A stretch of 50,000 bases of DNA from Chrysomallon squamiferum (lineage: Eukaryota > Mollusca > Gastropoda > Neomphalida > Peltospiridae): assembly GCA_012295275.1 (NCBI GenBank), contig CM022666.1:15684272-15734271 (forward strand), in the 5' to 3' direction. The notes beneath the pieces were generated by a model. That model had not been told where the DNA came from, did no database searches, and saw only the letters and a list, made by a program, of their open reading frames with translations. Below, piece after piece: positions 49,971 through 50,000 of this stretch (positions are counted from its first letter, which is position 1; each line of letters starts with the position of its first letter). A program made the translations under genes and the position numbers.

Positions 49971-50000
49971 GCCATATTTTGTAGTAATTTAGTAAATGTT
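49632..50000 (+). other. Gene 2 intron 4, left part
   Basis: Consists of TTTG, TTTA, AAT/ATT, ATC and CTA simple repeats (about 49663-49972). No exon was seen before the window ends. Confidence 0.65.

Overview
The window looks like animal nuclear DNA, most probably from a mollusc or another lophotrochozoan. It is AT-rich, very gene-sparse and full of simple repeats. The genes are split into short exons with GT-AG introns of 0.5-4.3 kb, and the exons are clearly more GC-rich than their surroundings. The taxon is an inference from this style and from the look of the proteins; no marker gene fixes it. Nothing prokaryotic, viral or organellar was seen, and I saw no tRNA or rRNA genes.

Two plus-strand protein genes can be assembled by joining open frames through consensus splice sites. 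Gene 1 has five coding exons (16708-18091, 21202-21273, 25169-25294, 26129-26247, 30587-30790). The exon lengths add up to exactly 635 codons, giving a 634-residue secreted protein. It has a signal peptide, a long acidic granin/prohormone-like middle with many basic cleavage sites, and a C-terminal domain of about 105 residues. That domain holds every cysteine outside the signal peptide (ten) and resembles secreted phospholipase A2 (CxxHExCY, then CDxxF...C). Gene 2 starts at 43777 and runs off the right edge. Its four visible exons (43777-43866, 47895-48129, 49012-49032, 49519-49631) encode a type II membrane protein: a polar cytoplasmic tail, one membrane segment and the start of what looks like a SEA domain.

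Layout: 1-16.7 kb is repeat-rich sequence upstream of gene 1 and must contain its 5' UTR exon(s), because the first coding exon begins right after a splice acceptor. 16.7-30.8 kb is gene 1. 30.8-43.8 kb is intergenic and holds one small hAT-like non-autonomous transposon, a possible minus-strand exon and a GC-richer stretch near 41.4-42.1 kb that could be the gene 2 promoter. 43.8-50 kb is the 5' part of gene 2.

The most interesting structure lies in the introns of gene 1. The intron before exon 4 carries several diverged copies of the exon's own 3' splice site plus first coding bases (YAG|GCGAG), and one inverted copy. A decayed copy of the end of exon 3 with its donor lies just downstream of exon 3. 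Intron 4 holds a 1.8-kb minisatellite of 27-bp units with higher-order structure. Across the window the perfect cAMP-response palindrome TGACGTCA occurs 13 times, far above the roughly 0.5 expected from base composition.

The two genes have no obvious shared pathway: one is a secreted, probably neuroendocrine or secretory-granule protein and the other a cell-surface protein. Most other long open frames are translations of microsatellites and were rejected.
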